This document shows, piece by piece, positions 1 through 8,836 of a DNA stretch of 64,000 nucleotides (position 1 is the stretch's first letter; each line of letters starts with the position of its first letter). Position numbers and translations under genes: made by a program. The stretch comes from Nostoc sp. TCL240-02 (GTDB lineage Bacteria > Cyanobacteriota > Cyanobacteriia > Cyanobacteriales > Nostocaceae), in NCBI RefSeq assembly GCF_013343235.1, contig NZ_CP040094.1:566501-630500 (forward strand). Reading direction: 5' to 3'. Under the pieces are notes generated by a model, which ran no database searches, had not been told where the DNA came from, and saw only the letters and a program-made list of their open reading frames with translations.

Positions 1-334
1 AAATAACTTGACTAATTTGATCCAAAATAATATTATCAATCTGGCTATTGAGAACTCTATCTAAAAATACCAGGTTTACTTTCACAGGCTCCGTTAAATA
101 CTGACGAATGACTTTAGGATCTTGTCTGGCTAACGCAAAATCAACTCGTAATGAACGTGAAAGTTCACCTGTTTGGACAAAGGTGGATAGTTCGCCTACT
201 GAAAGTGATTCACGGAAAATACCATAGTTCAACACTACTTGTTCCGCAGCAAAGGCAGGAGTAGACAAAAGTACAAGATAGGTACTACCTAGTAAAACCA
301 AGGTGCGACGCAACCCCAAAAATTTAAAACGCAT
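1..334 (-). CDS. Secreted DUF1400-type alpha/beta hydrolase, N-terminal part (runs off the window)
   Basis: The frame opens at an ATG at 334 and stays open to the left edge, so only about 111 residues are visible. It starts with a signal peptide (basic start, hydrophobic run, cleavage near TPAFAA). The mature part begins EQVVLNYGIFRESLSV and continues with GELSTFVQTGELS. From memory this is the DUF1400 region that precedes the alpha/beta-hydrolase domain in a cyanobacterial family of exported lipase-like proteins. The catalytic domain lies outside the window, so enzyme activity is inferred only. It is divergent from the SLH gene at 776. Confidence 0.65.
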   Translation of the reverse strand, partial: MRFKFLGLRRTLVLLGSTYLVLLSTPAFAAEQVVLNYGIFRESLSVGELSTFVQTGELSRSLRVDFALARQDPKVIRQYLTEPVKVNLVFLDRVLNSQIDNIILDQISQVI

Positions 335-775
335 TTCTTCCAATTTCTAATAGGTTTGCTTTTCCTGTGATGATATTCCAGCAGAATTACTTGCGGCATC
401 TGGCTTTAGGAAATACCAAAAAATAAATAATTCAGTAATCGAAGCAAAGACAGACAGGATGAGCGCTTAGACAAAACAGCGATAGACATTGCCTTATCTT
501 GAAAGCCTACAGCTTGGCAAAAAAAATCCACCTAACATCTCAATTAACTAGACTTGGGACTTAACAAGGGGCAAACTTCCCCTGTCTTGTACTAGTAAAA
601 TTTTCTGAATAAAATAATATAACTAATGTATAAGTTCTGTGATGTATCTAAGGAAATTAGCTGAATCAGTGCTAATCATCCAGTATAGTTTGGCATGGGT
701 TTTACAGCAGCTATAAGACTGCTAGTTTCAACCTTGTTCGACATACCGTAATTCAGCACATCACAGACGGAAAAA
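335..775. other. Divergent intergenic region
   Basis: This spacer separates two divergent genes for exported proteins and should hold both promoters. I see no ORF, no strong hairpin and no interspersed repeat in it. It is AT-rich around 595-660. Confidence 0.5.
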
Positions 776-2470
776 ATGAAATATTGGGGTTTTCACATTT
801 CTATAGCGAAAAATTTTCGCCTTCTTTCTAGCAGTCATCTCAGATATACTTTACGCGGGGGAGCCGGACTAACGGCAATGCTTGCGGTTTACTGCGGTTC
901 AATATTACTACCCGGTGCGGTTAATGCTGGTGCGACTCACCCACAAGGTATCGCCCCAACTCTCACAGCACAAGTCCCGACAACCGCCGCAGCAATTTAT
1001 GTTAATCCCGCAACTGGTGTAGATAGTGCTAGTGCTGGTACAACCTCAGCTGCACCTTACAAAAGCATCAGTTTCGCTCTCAGTCAAGCCCAAGCAGGTG
1101 CAGTTATTCAATTAGCACCTGGAAACTATAACCAGGAAAGTGGCGAAACCTTCCCATTGTTGCTTAAACCAGGAGTTACACTGCGGGGTGATGAGGCTAG
1201 TAAAGGTCAGGCAATATTAATTACAGGTGGAGGTTTCTACACTAGTCGCACCTTTGCCAGACAGGACATTACCATCCTTGCCGAACAAGATACCACCATT
1301 ACTGGCGTCACCGTTACCAACCCAAATAGCCGGGGTACGGCTGTGTGGGTGGAATCAACTAATCCCACTATCAAAAACAGTACTTTTACTAACAGTGTTA
1401 GAGAGGGTGTTTTTGTCACGGGTACAGGCAATCCTAAAATTGAAAGTAACATCTTTGTGCAAAACAAAGGCAATGGGATTTCAATTGCTAAAGCTGCTCA
1501 AGGAGAAATTCGGGGTAACTTATTTCAGGATACTGGTTTTGGTCTAGCGATCGGTGGTACTTCCACACCCCTAATTGTGGAAAACCAAATCGTCGAAAAC
1601 CAAGATGGTCTTTTTATCTCAGAGTCAGCGAAGCCCGTATTGCGTAAGAATGTCATTCAGAACAATAAGCGGGATGGTGTAGTAGCAACTGTTAGTGCTT
1701 TACCTGACCTTGGCACCAACGAAAATCCTGGTGGTAATCTTATCCGCAATAACACTCGTTATGATGTGAACAACGCCACTAAAACTAGTAAAATTGTCGC
1801 TGTTGGCAACGATATCGATCAGAAAAAGATTTTTGGCTCAGTAGATTTTGTTGCCGCAGCTGTTGATGTACCGCCTGGAGGGCCTGTTGCCTTTAAAGAT
1901 GTGCCAGCAAATTACTGGGCAAAAACCTACATCGAAGCTTTAGCTTCTCAAAATATTATTGCTGGCTTTCCTGATGGCAGCTTTAAACCCAATGAACCTG
2001 TAACCCGCGCTCAATTTGCCACTATTGTCACTAAAGCTTTAACACCACCAGCCAAACGCGCAGGTATTAAGTTTAAAGATGTAGCAACAAATTTCTGGGC
2101 TTACGCTGCAATTCAATCTGCTTACCAGAGTCAATTTGTTTCTGGTTATCCTGATGGCACTTTTAAACCACAGCAGCAAATTCCCAGAGTGCAGGCGCTA
2201 GTTTCTTTAGCTAATGGTTTGGGCTTAACTGCGAATAATCAGAACGTCCTTTCTTTTTATACCGATGCTGCCCAGATTCCTAATTATGCGATCGCTCCTG
2301 TTGCCGCTGCAACTGCGCGGCAACTAGTAATCAACTATCCCACAGCGAAGCAACTCAATCCTAATCGTGAAGCGACTAGAGCCGAGGTTGCTGCCTTTGT
2401 TTACCAGGCACTTGTCAGTGCTGGTCGTGCTCAACCAATTCCTTCATCCTATTTGGTAACAGCCCAGTAA
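776..2470 (+). CDS. Secreted DUF1565 parallel beta-helix protein with C-terminal SLH repeats
   Basis: 564 residues. An N-terminal signal or membrane segment (residues about 28-52, ending near AVNAGA) is followed by a DUF1565-like domain starting IYVNPATGVDSASAG. Short beta-helix turns follow (GTAVWVES, GVFVTGTG, GNGISI, DGLFISE), the pattern of right-handed beta-helix (pectin-lyase-like) proteins. The C-terminal third has SLH units: FKDVPANYW..GFPDGSFKPNEPVTRAQ, then FKDVATNFW..GYPDGTFKPQQ, then a degenerate third. SLH modules bind cell-wall polymers, so the protein is probably anchored at the cell surface or outer envelope. Its substrate is unknown. No pectinase catalytic residues can be assigned by eye. 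Confidence 0.82.
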   Translation: MKYWGFHISIAKNFRLLSSSHLRYTLRGGAGLTAMLAVYCGSILLPGAVNAGATHPQGIAPTLTAQVPTTAAAIYVNPATGVDSASAGTTSAAPYKSISFALSQAQAGAVIQLAPGNYNQESGETFPLLLKPGVTLRGDEASKGQAILITGGGFYTSRTFARQDITILAEQDTTITGVTVTNPNSRGTAVWVESTNPTIKNSTFTNSVREGVFVTGTGNPKIESNIFVQNKGNGISIAKAAQGEIRGNLFQDTGFGLAIGGTSTPLIVENQIVENQDGLFISESAKPVLRKNVIQNNKRDGVVATVSALPDLGTNENPGGNLIRNNTRYDVNNATKTSKIVAVGNDIDQKKIFGSVDFVAAAVDVPPGGPVAFKDVPANYWAKTYIEALASQNIIAGFPDGSFKPNEPVTRAQFATIVTKALTPPAKRAGIKFKDVATNFWAYAAIQSAYQSQFVSGYPDGTFKPQQQIPRVQALVSLANGLGLTANNQNVLSFYTDAAQIPNYAIAPVAAATARQLVINYPTAKQLNPNREATRAEVAAFVYQALVSAGRAQPIPSSYLVTAQ

Positions 2471-2483
2471 ATGCTTAGTTAGC

Positions 2484-2535
2484 AATCTTGAAAGCGCCAG
2501 ACTAACAAAATTATTAGTCTGGCGCTTCCAAGATT
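2484..2535 (+). terminator. Long stem-loop after the SLH gene
   Basis: A near-perfect inverted repeat of about 22 nt per arm (AAAGCGCCAGACTAA pairing with TTAGTCTGGCGCTT, extended by AATCTTG/CAAGATT) starts 13 nt after the stop codon at 2470. A T-rich stretch follows. It is the likely transcription terminator or 3' mRNA stabiliser of the upstream gene. Confidence 0.75.
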
Positions 2536-2813
2536 ACGAGTTTTATTAATTTTGGGGTTTTTTAAACATAAAATTTGGGGTCTTTAAATATAACTGACTC
2601 ATTTGAATGTGATTAGGTTTATGGTCAGGGTCTTTATATTGGCTGACCCCGTTTTAATGATTTCTAGCTTCTCAGAAATTTTTACTTTTTGGGATTTCCT
2701 AATAATTTTTTATTTTTTCTCTCTTTATATTTTAATCTTCATAAAAGCATTAATCAATATAAAGATATATATAAATAAAGCAGTAAAAAAGTCATCAGCT
2801 AAAATTTTTCTCT

Positions 2814-3107
2814 TCAAGAATTAGGACTTTTGCCTGATTGAGGGCGTTGTTGCCGACGCTGTTCCCAGCGCCAAAGGAAGACCATTAGGGCAACTATTCC
2901 TACTTGGAGAGCTAAACTAGGCAAAGCACTTTCAACATCCCGTCCAGCAAGCACTTGGAAAAAAAACACGAATGCGCCAATCGAGCCAGAAGCACCGAAA
3001 GCGATGTAGATAAATTGTCGTAAGCCCCGATATGGAGCAGCTATTTCTGCTTTGAGGCTGGCATACTGTTCAGGGTTCAGGCGAGTTTTGAGATTTTGAT
3101 CTACCAT
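2814..3107 (-). CDS. DUF3493 membrane protein (cyanobacterial/plastid family)
   Basis: 97 residues. The N-terminus LNPEQYASLKAEIAAPYRGLRQFIY followed by AFGASGSIGAFVFFF matches the DUF3493 signature as I remember it, a family shared by cyanobacteria and chloroplasts. Two hydrophobic segments are visible (about residues 32-52 and 65-81), with a basic C-terminal tail (WRWEQRRQQ). The function is not established; plant relatives have been linked to photosystem assembly. The gene starts 33 bp from tRNA-Thr, which is on the opposite strand. Confidence 0.75.
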   Translation of the reverse strand: MVDQNLKTRLNPEQYASLKAEIAAPYRGLRQFIYIAFGASGSIGAFVFFFQVLAGRDVESALPSLALQVGIVALMVFLWRWEQRRQQRPQSGKSPNS

Positions 3108-3140
3108 GATTAAATTGTGCTATACTCTTAGATTGTGTAC

Positions 3141-3212
3141 GCCGATGTGGCTCAGTGGTAGAGCAGCTGATTCGTAATCAGCAGGCCGTGGGTTCAAATC
3201 CCATCATCGGCT
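3141..3212 (+). tRNA. trnT-CGU: tRNA-Thr, anticodon CGU
   Basis: A full cloverleaf can be drawn: acceptor stem GCCGATG/CATCGGC, D-arm GCTC..GAGC, anticodon stem GCTGA/TCAGC with loop TTCGTAA, and T-arm with GGTTCAAATCC. The anticodon CGT reads ACG (threonine). The 3' CCA is not encoded (discriminator T). The gene is 72 nt long. Confidence 0.96.
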
Positions 3213-3338
3213 TTGGCAAAGTATTCCTCAATACTTAAGTTTGACATAAATCAAGCATCTAGCCAAATGGGTGTAAAAACGATGCTTATGGGGGCAAACT
3301 ACGCACTCTAATTTTGCCGAGTAAATTAGTTTTTAACC

Positions 3339-4382
3339 TTACTCAAACTCAGTTTCACAAAAAGCTTTTAACAAATCGATACAGTTAGCGATCGCTCCTA
3401 AATGAGCAATTTCATAACCATGTGTGTTTTGGGTAGGAAATGCCAAACAAGCAGCACACCCAACATGGCCAAATTTCATCGCAATTGAAGCATCACTACC
3501 AAACTGGCTTAGTATCGTTAGCTGCACTGGGATATCGAGTTGTTTGGCAGATTGGCGCAGTTGTCCATTTAGCCCCTCATCATATATCCCATAAGCATCT
3601 TGAGATAAAAGTACAGGACTTTCCCCATCTTTAAAAGGATATTCCTCAGATAACGGACAAACTTCTAAAGCAATTAACGCATCCAAAGGCTGATTTTGAG
3701 TGAAAAATAATGCCCCAATTGCTCCTACTTCTTCTTTTGCTGAAGCTACCAAATAAACATCAACAACTGGCTGTTTTAGGTTTTCAGCCAAAGCTAGCAA
3801 AATCGCAACAGAGGCTTTGTTATCCAAGGTGTAACTGGCAATATGATCCTTTAACCTAATTGGATGCTTGCGATGCTTGCCGATTACCATTCTAGTTCCA
3901 GGTCGAATGCCAGCCGCTTCTAGTTCAACAGATGTAAGCTTCGTTTCAATCCAAGCATTTTCCCACTTAACAGTAGTATCTTCCTGCTGGGCTTTTTGAG
4001 GAGATTCATGGGAAACGTGGCGGGAACCAAAGCTGAGAATTCCGCTAATGGTTTCGTTATCTCCCAATAAATCGACAACCCCTTCGCCGTAAACCCACGG
4101 GAAAGAACCGCCGAGTTTGCGGACTTCCACACGACCTTCATCACCGAGACTCTTGACAATTGCGCCAATTTCATCTTTGTGCGCTGTGATCGCAATCGCT
4201 CGGTCTGGATTTTTCCCTGGAATCTTGGCAATAATATTATCCGCGCGATCGCACCACACTTCTACACCCAGCGCTGCAAATTTTTGCATCAACAACTGGT
4301 TAATCTCAGCTTCTGCACCACTAGGAGAGTGGTGCATAACTAATTCTTCAATAATTTCAAATAAGCGATCGTAATCCCACAT
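3339..4382 (-). CDS. M42-family metallopeptidase (glutamyl aminopeptidase/endoglucanase-like)
   Basis: 347 residues from the ATG at 4382 (MWDYDRLFEIIEELV). The open frame extends upstream to 4454 but would overlap the preceding esterase gene, while the start at 4382 leaves a 13-bp gap. Metal-ligand motifs of the M42 dinuclear-zinc aminopeptidases are present: ITAHKDEIGAI, YTLDNKAS, the catalytic Glu pair in SAKEEVGAIG, and FGSDAS with a late THGYEIAH. It probably trims cytosolic peptides. The substrate cannot be predicted. The spacing suggests co-transcription with the upstream esterase. Confidence 0.88.
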   Translation of the reverse strand: MWDYDRLFEIIEELVMHHSPSGAEAEINQLLMQKFAALGVEVWCDRADNIIAKIPGKNPDRAIAITAHKDEIGAIVKSLGDEGRVEVRKLGGSFPWVYGEGVVDLLGDNETISGILSFGSRHVSHESPQKAQQEDTTVKWENAWIETKLTSVELEAAGIRPGTRMVIGKHRKHPIRLKDHIASYTLDNKASVAILLALAENLKQPVVDVYLVASAKEEVGAIGALFFTQNQPLDALIALEVCPLSEEYPFKDGESPVLLSQDAYGIYDEGLNGQLRQSAKQLDIPVQLTILSQFGSDASIAMKFGHVGCAACLAFPTQNTHGYEIAHLGAIANCIDLLKAFCETEFE

Positions 4383-4395
4383 CAATACAGTTAGT

Positions 4396-5475
4396 TTAGT
4401 TTTCAACTGTTGTATGAGACAATTGTGCATCAACAACCCGGTCTGTTGCTCCAAGCGCTAATCTTTTTTGTTGACGCTTCAGCACTCCTACTGCACCAAA
4501 AGCACCAAGGGCTAAAATCCCCAAATTTATCGCAGGTTCAGGAACAGACTTAGCCTCAATCGCCGCCAGTGCAGCATCTGCAACTAACTTATGAACGCCT
4601 GTTGTTGGATGCACGGAGTCAAAGAATAAATAATCGTTTGGTTGAGAGCATACACTGATGGTTGTCTGTAAACTCCCGACTACGCAAGGGGTAGTCACAT
4701 TTTGAAACCCAAATTGTCCTGGATTTGCTTCTATTTGATTAAATAGGGAAAACACATCGACAGAGATTAGATTCAAACCAGAGTTATCGCTAAATTTGCC
4801 TAGTTCCTGTGCTAATTCCTGGTTATGCTCATTTGTCAACGCAGTCAAGTTGCTAGATGAACCTGTAGCGAATGCCAATGGAATCTTACCCAAATCAGGC
4901 AAGTTAAAGACTAAAATATTTTTTGCACCAGATGAGGCAAGTAACCCTACTGCATTTGATAAATTCTGAACTGTTTGAGTCGTATTAGTAGCTTGACCAA
5001 ACACATAATCATTTGCACCTCCCCACACAGCATAGAGGGCATTTGGATCAAGCTTCTGATTGGCTTGTAAGATGGGTTGCGTCAACAAGCCAACTTGCTC
5101 CAGTACTCCTGGTAACGGTGCATTAGGAACAACAGCGTTACCTTGACCAGAACTAGCACCACCGACAGCAAAGTTAATCCCTTGGTTAGGAATGCTAGGA
5201 TTTAAAGTAATGTATGGAGAGGGTGTTAATCCTAACTGATCTCCAAGGTAGTCTACCCACACCTGATCATTAGAAAAACGTCCTTGAAAGTATTGTGGGT
5301 CTTGGGGGATGGCTGTTGTCGGAGCGACTAAACCACCAGTAGCAGCAAAGACATTACCAGTATCAGAAAGGCTGTCGCCAAATACGTAAAATTTACTAAA
5401 ACTCGCTGCACTCGCCTTGAGCGGTAACATAAAAGATAAGAGAACAAATCCTGCGGCTACAGCTTGTTTTTTCAT
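4396..5475 (-). CDS. Exported GDSL/SGNH esterase with PEP-CTERM sorting signal
   Basis: 359 residues. A signal peptide ends near LKASAAS. SGNH blocks are clear: block I FGDSLSDTGN (nucleophile Ser), the Asn block GGANDY, and block V DSVHPT with the catalytic Asp/His. The C-terminus has PEP-CTERM features: VPEP, then a hydrophobic segment (NLGILALGAFGAVGVL), then a basic run KRQQKR. A further stretch of about 25 residues after the basic run is longer than usual. The protein probably hydrolyses esters at the cell surface or in the exopolysaccharide layer. PEP-CTERM proteins are processed by an exosortase, which is not encoded in this window. Confidence 0.88.
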   Translation of the reverse strand: MKKQAVAAGFVLLSFMLPLKASAASFSKFYVFGDSLSDTGNVFAATGGLVAPTTAIPQDPQYFQGRFSNDQVWVDYLGDQLGLTPSPYITLNPSIPNQGINFAVGGASSGQGNAVVPNAPLPGVLEQVGLLTQPILQANQKLDPNALYAVWGGANDYVFGQATNTTQTVQNLSNAVGLLASSGAKNILVFNLPDLGKIPLAFATGSSSNLTALTNEHNQELAQELGKFSDNSGLNLISVDVFSLFNQIEANPGQFGFQNVTTPCVVGSLQTTISVCSQPNDYLFFDSVHPTTGVHKLVADAALAAIEAKSVPEPAINLGILALGAFGAVGVLKRQQKRLALGATDRVVDAQLSHTTVEN

Positions 5476-5792
5476 ATTTGTTTTACCTGTGGTATTTTTT
5501 AGTTTGTTTCAAAGTAATGAAAAGGCGATCGCTGACAATTTGTCTTTTGAGTTAATTCAAAACTAAGTACGTGTATTGAGTTAATTTACGTTGTTTTACC
5601 TAACTATGCCTCAAAAATTCATCAAACACAGGTAAAAACGCTGAAAAAACTTAGATTTACATTTTCTTGATAAAAAATTAGTGTATTACAAAGAAATCGC
5701 AAACTTTCCATGCTAAAGCTTGGGCTTTGCCACTTTTCTGCTAAGGATAAACTAACCGCAACAGAATGGCGTAACCCTTCATAGACATCGCT
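5476..5792. other. Intergenic region upstream of the esterase
   Basis: About 317 bp between two minus-strand genes. It should contain the promoter of the esterase. There is one HIP1-like GGCGATCGC at about 5525 and no ORF or strong hairpin. AT-rich. Confidence 0.4.
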
Positions 5793-7187
5793 TTAACTTC
5801 GTTTTAACTTCAAAGCTTCAGTTGCTGACACACCTTCACTCTGACTGCCGAAATACCACAAAGTCATAGCAGCCTCAGCACGAGTTACTGGTTTTTTGGG
5901 CTGAAACAGAGTTGTATAGCCAAACACCCGCCGAATATTCGATTGCTCGCCATTTTGGTAATCAGCCAGCACTGCTCTTAAAGCCTTGGGGTCAATTCGC
6001 GCTGCGTCTTGGAAACCCCAGGTTTGTTTTACTGCATCTAAGTTAGCAGAAGGTAAAGCTTGACGAGTATCTAGGGGTAATTTCCACAACAGTAATTGTT
6101 CCCGCGTTAGGGGTGCATCAGGACGAAACAAAACAGCTGTGGAATCTCCAGATAAAGGACTGGGAATTAACCCAGCTTCAGCTAATCCCTGAATTGCTGG
6201 AAAATCAGGGTCTTTTGCGGTAACATCACTAAAAATTGGTTGAGTGCTTTCTGATGCCAAGCGAATTTGTTTAGCTGGATTGCTGGCATACATAGCATTG
6301 TTAGCAGCAATTAGCCAACGAGCATATTCCCGATGTGTAACAATTTTACCCGGTTCAAACTGGTTATTTGTGGTAGTAGAATTACTCTTAGTTGCCTTTG
6401 GTTCTAGGGATAAAACACCTAATGCGGCTAAGTCTTGGATGTGTTGCCGCCATTCTTGCGGTACTTTATTCAAATCGCTGAATTCTTGAGATTCGGCTGT
6501 GGCTGTAGGAGTTGTTTGGTTATTAGCCGTACTTTGTGGCTGTGCTGCCAAGTTTGCAGGTGGTACTGGGCCAATGAACTGTGGATTTCCTGGTTGAGGA
6601 ACGACGTTAGTAGTTTCGCTAGAATTTGTATTTGGGGTAGGTTGCGCCGTAGCAATACTATTCGGTATGTAATCAATCAGTAATTCTGTGGCGGTTTGGG
6701 GTTGATTGGGTGTAGCGTTAGTAACTGATTTAGGCTGAATGGAAACCTTCAACAGTAAATCGTTACGACGTACCTCAAAAGTACCTCCCGCATCATCTGT
6801 TGGCTGTTGTAAAATATGCCAGTTATTTGTTTTAAACTGGTTGCCATAAAAGCTAGCGATAAAGTTGCTAGGGTCAGAACTCAACCAACGAGTTGAGGTT
6901 TTATTTTCTGAACCGCTAGCAGGTATAACTTCCTCTAGTTTGGCATTGGCATATAGGGGGATATCTTTGGGAAAATCAGCTGGTAACTGAACTGTTGAAT
7001 CGTTTGGCTGTGCTTGTGGTTGCTTACTCTGAGATTCTCCAAACACAACTGGATTGCCTTGTAACTTAGAATCTGCCGCCAGAGATTCTTCGAGGTTTTT
7101 GGCGGCTGGACTGTTAGCACAGGCTGTTAAGGAAGTCAGTAGAATAGCCCAAATTAGAAATACAGCTGGACGTTTACAGGGAAGCAC
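5793..7187 (-). CDS. SLH-domain lipoprotein
   Basis: 464 residues. The N-terminus has a hydrophobic segment ending in a lipobox (SLTAC, Cys at about 23), predicting lipidation. Residues about 70-155 form a compact domain (LPADFPKDIPLYANAK ... VRRNDLLLKVSI) without an assigned family. A low-complexity N/Q/T/P linker follows (about 160-235). The C-terminal half has SLH-like units: WRQHIQDLAALGVL, FSDVTAKDPDFPAIQGLAEAGLIP, FRPDAPLTREQLLLW and a final KKPVTRAEAAMTLW. It is probably an envelope-anchoring structural protein. Its partner is unknown. Confidence 0.8.
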   Translation of the reverse strand: MLPCKRPAVFLIWAILLTSLTACANSPAAKNLEESLAADSKLQGNPVVFGESQSKQPQAQPNDSTVQLPADFPKDIPLYANAKLEEVIPASGSENKTSTRWLSSDPSNFIASFYGNQFKTNNWHILQQPTDDAGGTFEVRRNDLLLKVSIQPKSVTNATPNQPQTATELLIDYIPNSIATAQPTPNTNSSETTNVVPQPGNPQFIGPVPPANLAAQPQSTANNQTTPTATAESQEFSDLNKVPQEWRQHIQDLAALGVLSLEPKATKSNSTTTNNQFEPGKIVTHREYARWLIAANNAMYASNPAKQIRLASESTQPIFSDVTAKDPDFPAIQGLAEAGLIPSPLSGDSTAVLFRPDAPLTREQLLLWKLPLDTRQALPSANLDAVKQTWGFQDAARIDPKALRAVLADYQNGEQSNIRRVFGYTTLFQPKKPVTRAEAAMTLWYFGSQSEGVSATEALKLKRS

Positions 7188-7274
7188 AGGAAATCACAAA
7201 TGAGTTTCAATTCCTACCCTAGCGCAGACTGTTCATTAATTGGGGATTGGGAATTGGGAATTGGCATCGATAAG

Positions 7275-7400
7275 AGATAGCGGGGACAAGGAAGAGGGGG
7301 GAGACAGGGGAGAGACTTGTTGAATAATTCTCCCTTTATCCTCCCTATCCCCATTGTCCTCCTTGTCCCCCTTGTCCCCCTCATCTCCCCCTTCCCCTCT
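7275..7400. repeat. Interspersed polypurine/polypyrimidine repeat
   Basis: A G-rich block (GGGGACAAGGAAGAGGGGGG) is followed by TTGTTGAATAATTCTCCC and a C-rich block (CCCCTTGTCCCCCTC), so the two halves can pair. Related copies lie at 47275-47400 and 54720-54880. This is the usual character of Nostoc interspersed repeats. Confidence 0.7.
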
Positions 7401-7440
7401 CCGTGTTGGTGAAGATGATAATATCTCTAAAAATGAGTAA

Positions 7441-7460
7441 ACGGTAGCAAAAGCTACCGT
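7441..7460. terminator. Hairpin with GCAAAAGC loop
   Basis: ACGGTAGC-aaaa-GCTACCGT forms a perfect 8-bp stem with a tetraloop. A loose T-rich tail follows on each strand. No gene ends nearby, so it may close an unannotated transcript or may simply be part of the repeat cluster. Confidence 0.4.
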
Positions 7461-8483
7461 ATTGTCTTCGTTTTACAGCCATTAGGTTTTTATAATTCCC
7501 ATGCTTATTTATAGAGTTCCCAAAAATTCTGGCAAACTAACATTTTTTGGAAAAAAACAGAAATAAATGTGAAATACTTACTATACAAGAGTTTTAGGAT
7601 TTTGAGGTTATAAGCTCACTGGGATATAGGACAGGCTAAGGGAGTTTGTTGTCAGTATTTTAGTGCTGCTCAAAATTAATGTGCCAGACTGCTAGATTGA
7701 GAATCTATTTTTTAGATAGTTATCCAAATATTCAATTGGCAGAATGGATAACTGATTGGGAACTCGCCAAAGAACAGTTTAGCTAGCAAAAGCTTGAATC
7801 TACTTCCAGATGCACGAACTTAATGCGATCGCTAAACACCTAAAGTGATAGACTAGGGATAAAGCCCCCTTAGCCTCACCCAAAGAGGGAAATCAATTAA
7901 AGTTCGCTAACACTGGCTTACAATCGATTCTGGAAATTATTCATCTGACGATGGTAAGCTGAATAAGGCAATAGCCGGAAAATGCGAGTGTTCAGCAATT
8001 CTAGGGACTTAGCGTAAGTTCGTTATTCTTGGCAACTGGGGTCATAAACAAAACAGTCAAGTGTCGCAGCAGTTTCCCTAATTTCTATAAATAGAATTTC
8101 TGGGGAAAGTGGTACTTATGCTGTAGTCAAGAGTTTCTTGGCAGCCTCGAAAGCAGTAAGTACTGACTCTAAAAGTGCGTAGTTTACCGCCATAGGCATC
8201 GCCCCGGTGTTATCCAAAAGGTTGTCTTAGGGCAACCCATCCCCTATTCTCCTAAGATAGGCAGGTCTTGTTTTAGGAAGGCTGGGCACAGAGTACGCTT
8301 CGTAAGTTATATATAGGCAGTACATAGTTGTTAGCTATAGCTGTTTTCCTAATCCTAATAATGATTGGGTTGAGGCAAACAAGACACTTCATTGGATGCA
8401 CTGGCGTTGAAAAAACCCTCTCTCCACAAACTTCGTCTAAACAGTTAACAGCTTCCTGATAGATTAGATACAATTAGCATCTG

Positions 8484-8526
8484 CGTTTAGTTGAGCGTAG
8501 GCTTTGCCCGCCGTAGGCATCGCTTG
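8484..8526. repeat. Interspersed repeat ending in GTAGGCATCGC
   Basis: Contains GAGCGTAGGCTTTGCCCGCC followed by GTAGGCATCGC. Similar copies occur near 8190, 31797, 33808, 44885 and 48562, all in spacers, with small differences. It is a dispersed Nostoc-type repeat. Confidence 0.6.
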
Positions 8527-8836
8527 TTGAAAGCGAGTAGTCAAATTAAGATGCTGCTTTACTAGGCGATTTGACATAGTATTAAACTTTTCACCTGCTA
8601 ACTCTAGCGACAATTTTTCATTCAGGGCAAACTAAGGCTTATATTCAACGGACTTGGGTGCTTCTTGGAGATGAAGTTAGTCAAAAAGGGGCAAAAGGCT
8701 GAAAAAGATATATTTAGTGTCAAAAATGCAGAACTAAGAGCAGTATGAAAATCTAAAATAGATATTAAATTGAAGACCAAAACAACGACCATCGACAACC
8801 GTCAGTCCATTTTACTTTCTGTAAAGCGTCATCGGG

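Larger units (their letters stand above)
7188..8836. other. Long repeat-rich spacer without a convincing gene
   Basis: Nearly 1.65 kb between the SLH lipoprotein and sasA. It holds a GGGAATTGGGAATT motif (7242-7262), a polypurine/polypyrimidine repeat (7275-7400), a stem-loop (7441-7460) and repeat copies ending in CCGTAGGCATCGC (near 8205 and 8500). A structured segment lies at 8218-8285 (GGTTG/CAACC and CCTAA/TTAGG hairpins). The only open frames are short and have no codon pattern or homology that I recognise. It may be decayed genes or an undetected non-coding RNA. Confidence 0.55.

Noticed and set aside
2603..2824. 73-codon ORF rich in F/I/L
   Set aside because: AT-rich sequence with no ribosome binding site, atypical codon use and overlap with the 3' end of the DUF3493 gene.
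8273..8473. 66-codon minus-strand ORF
   Set aside because: No similarity or coding signal recognised, and it lies in a repeat-rich spacer.
8150..8480. Possible RNase P RNA or other housekeeping RNA
   Set aside because: Some short strings looked familiar (ACCGCC, structured stems), but the conserved core of RnpB, tmRNA or 6S RNA could not be laid out.
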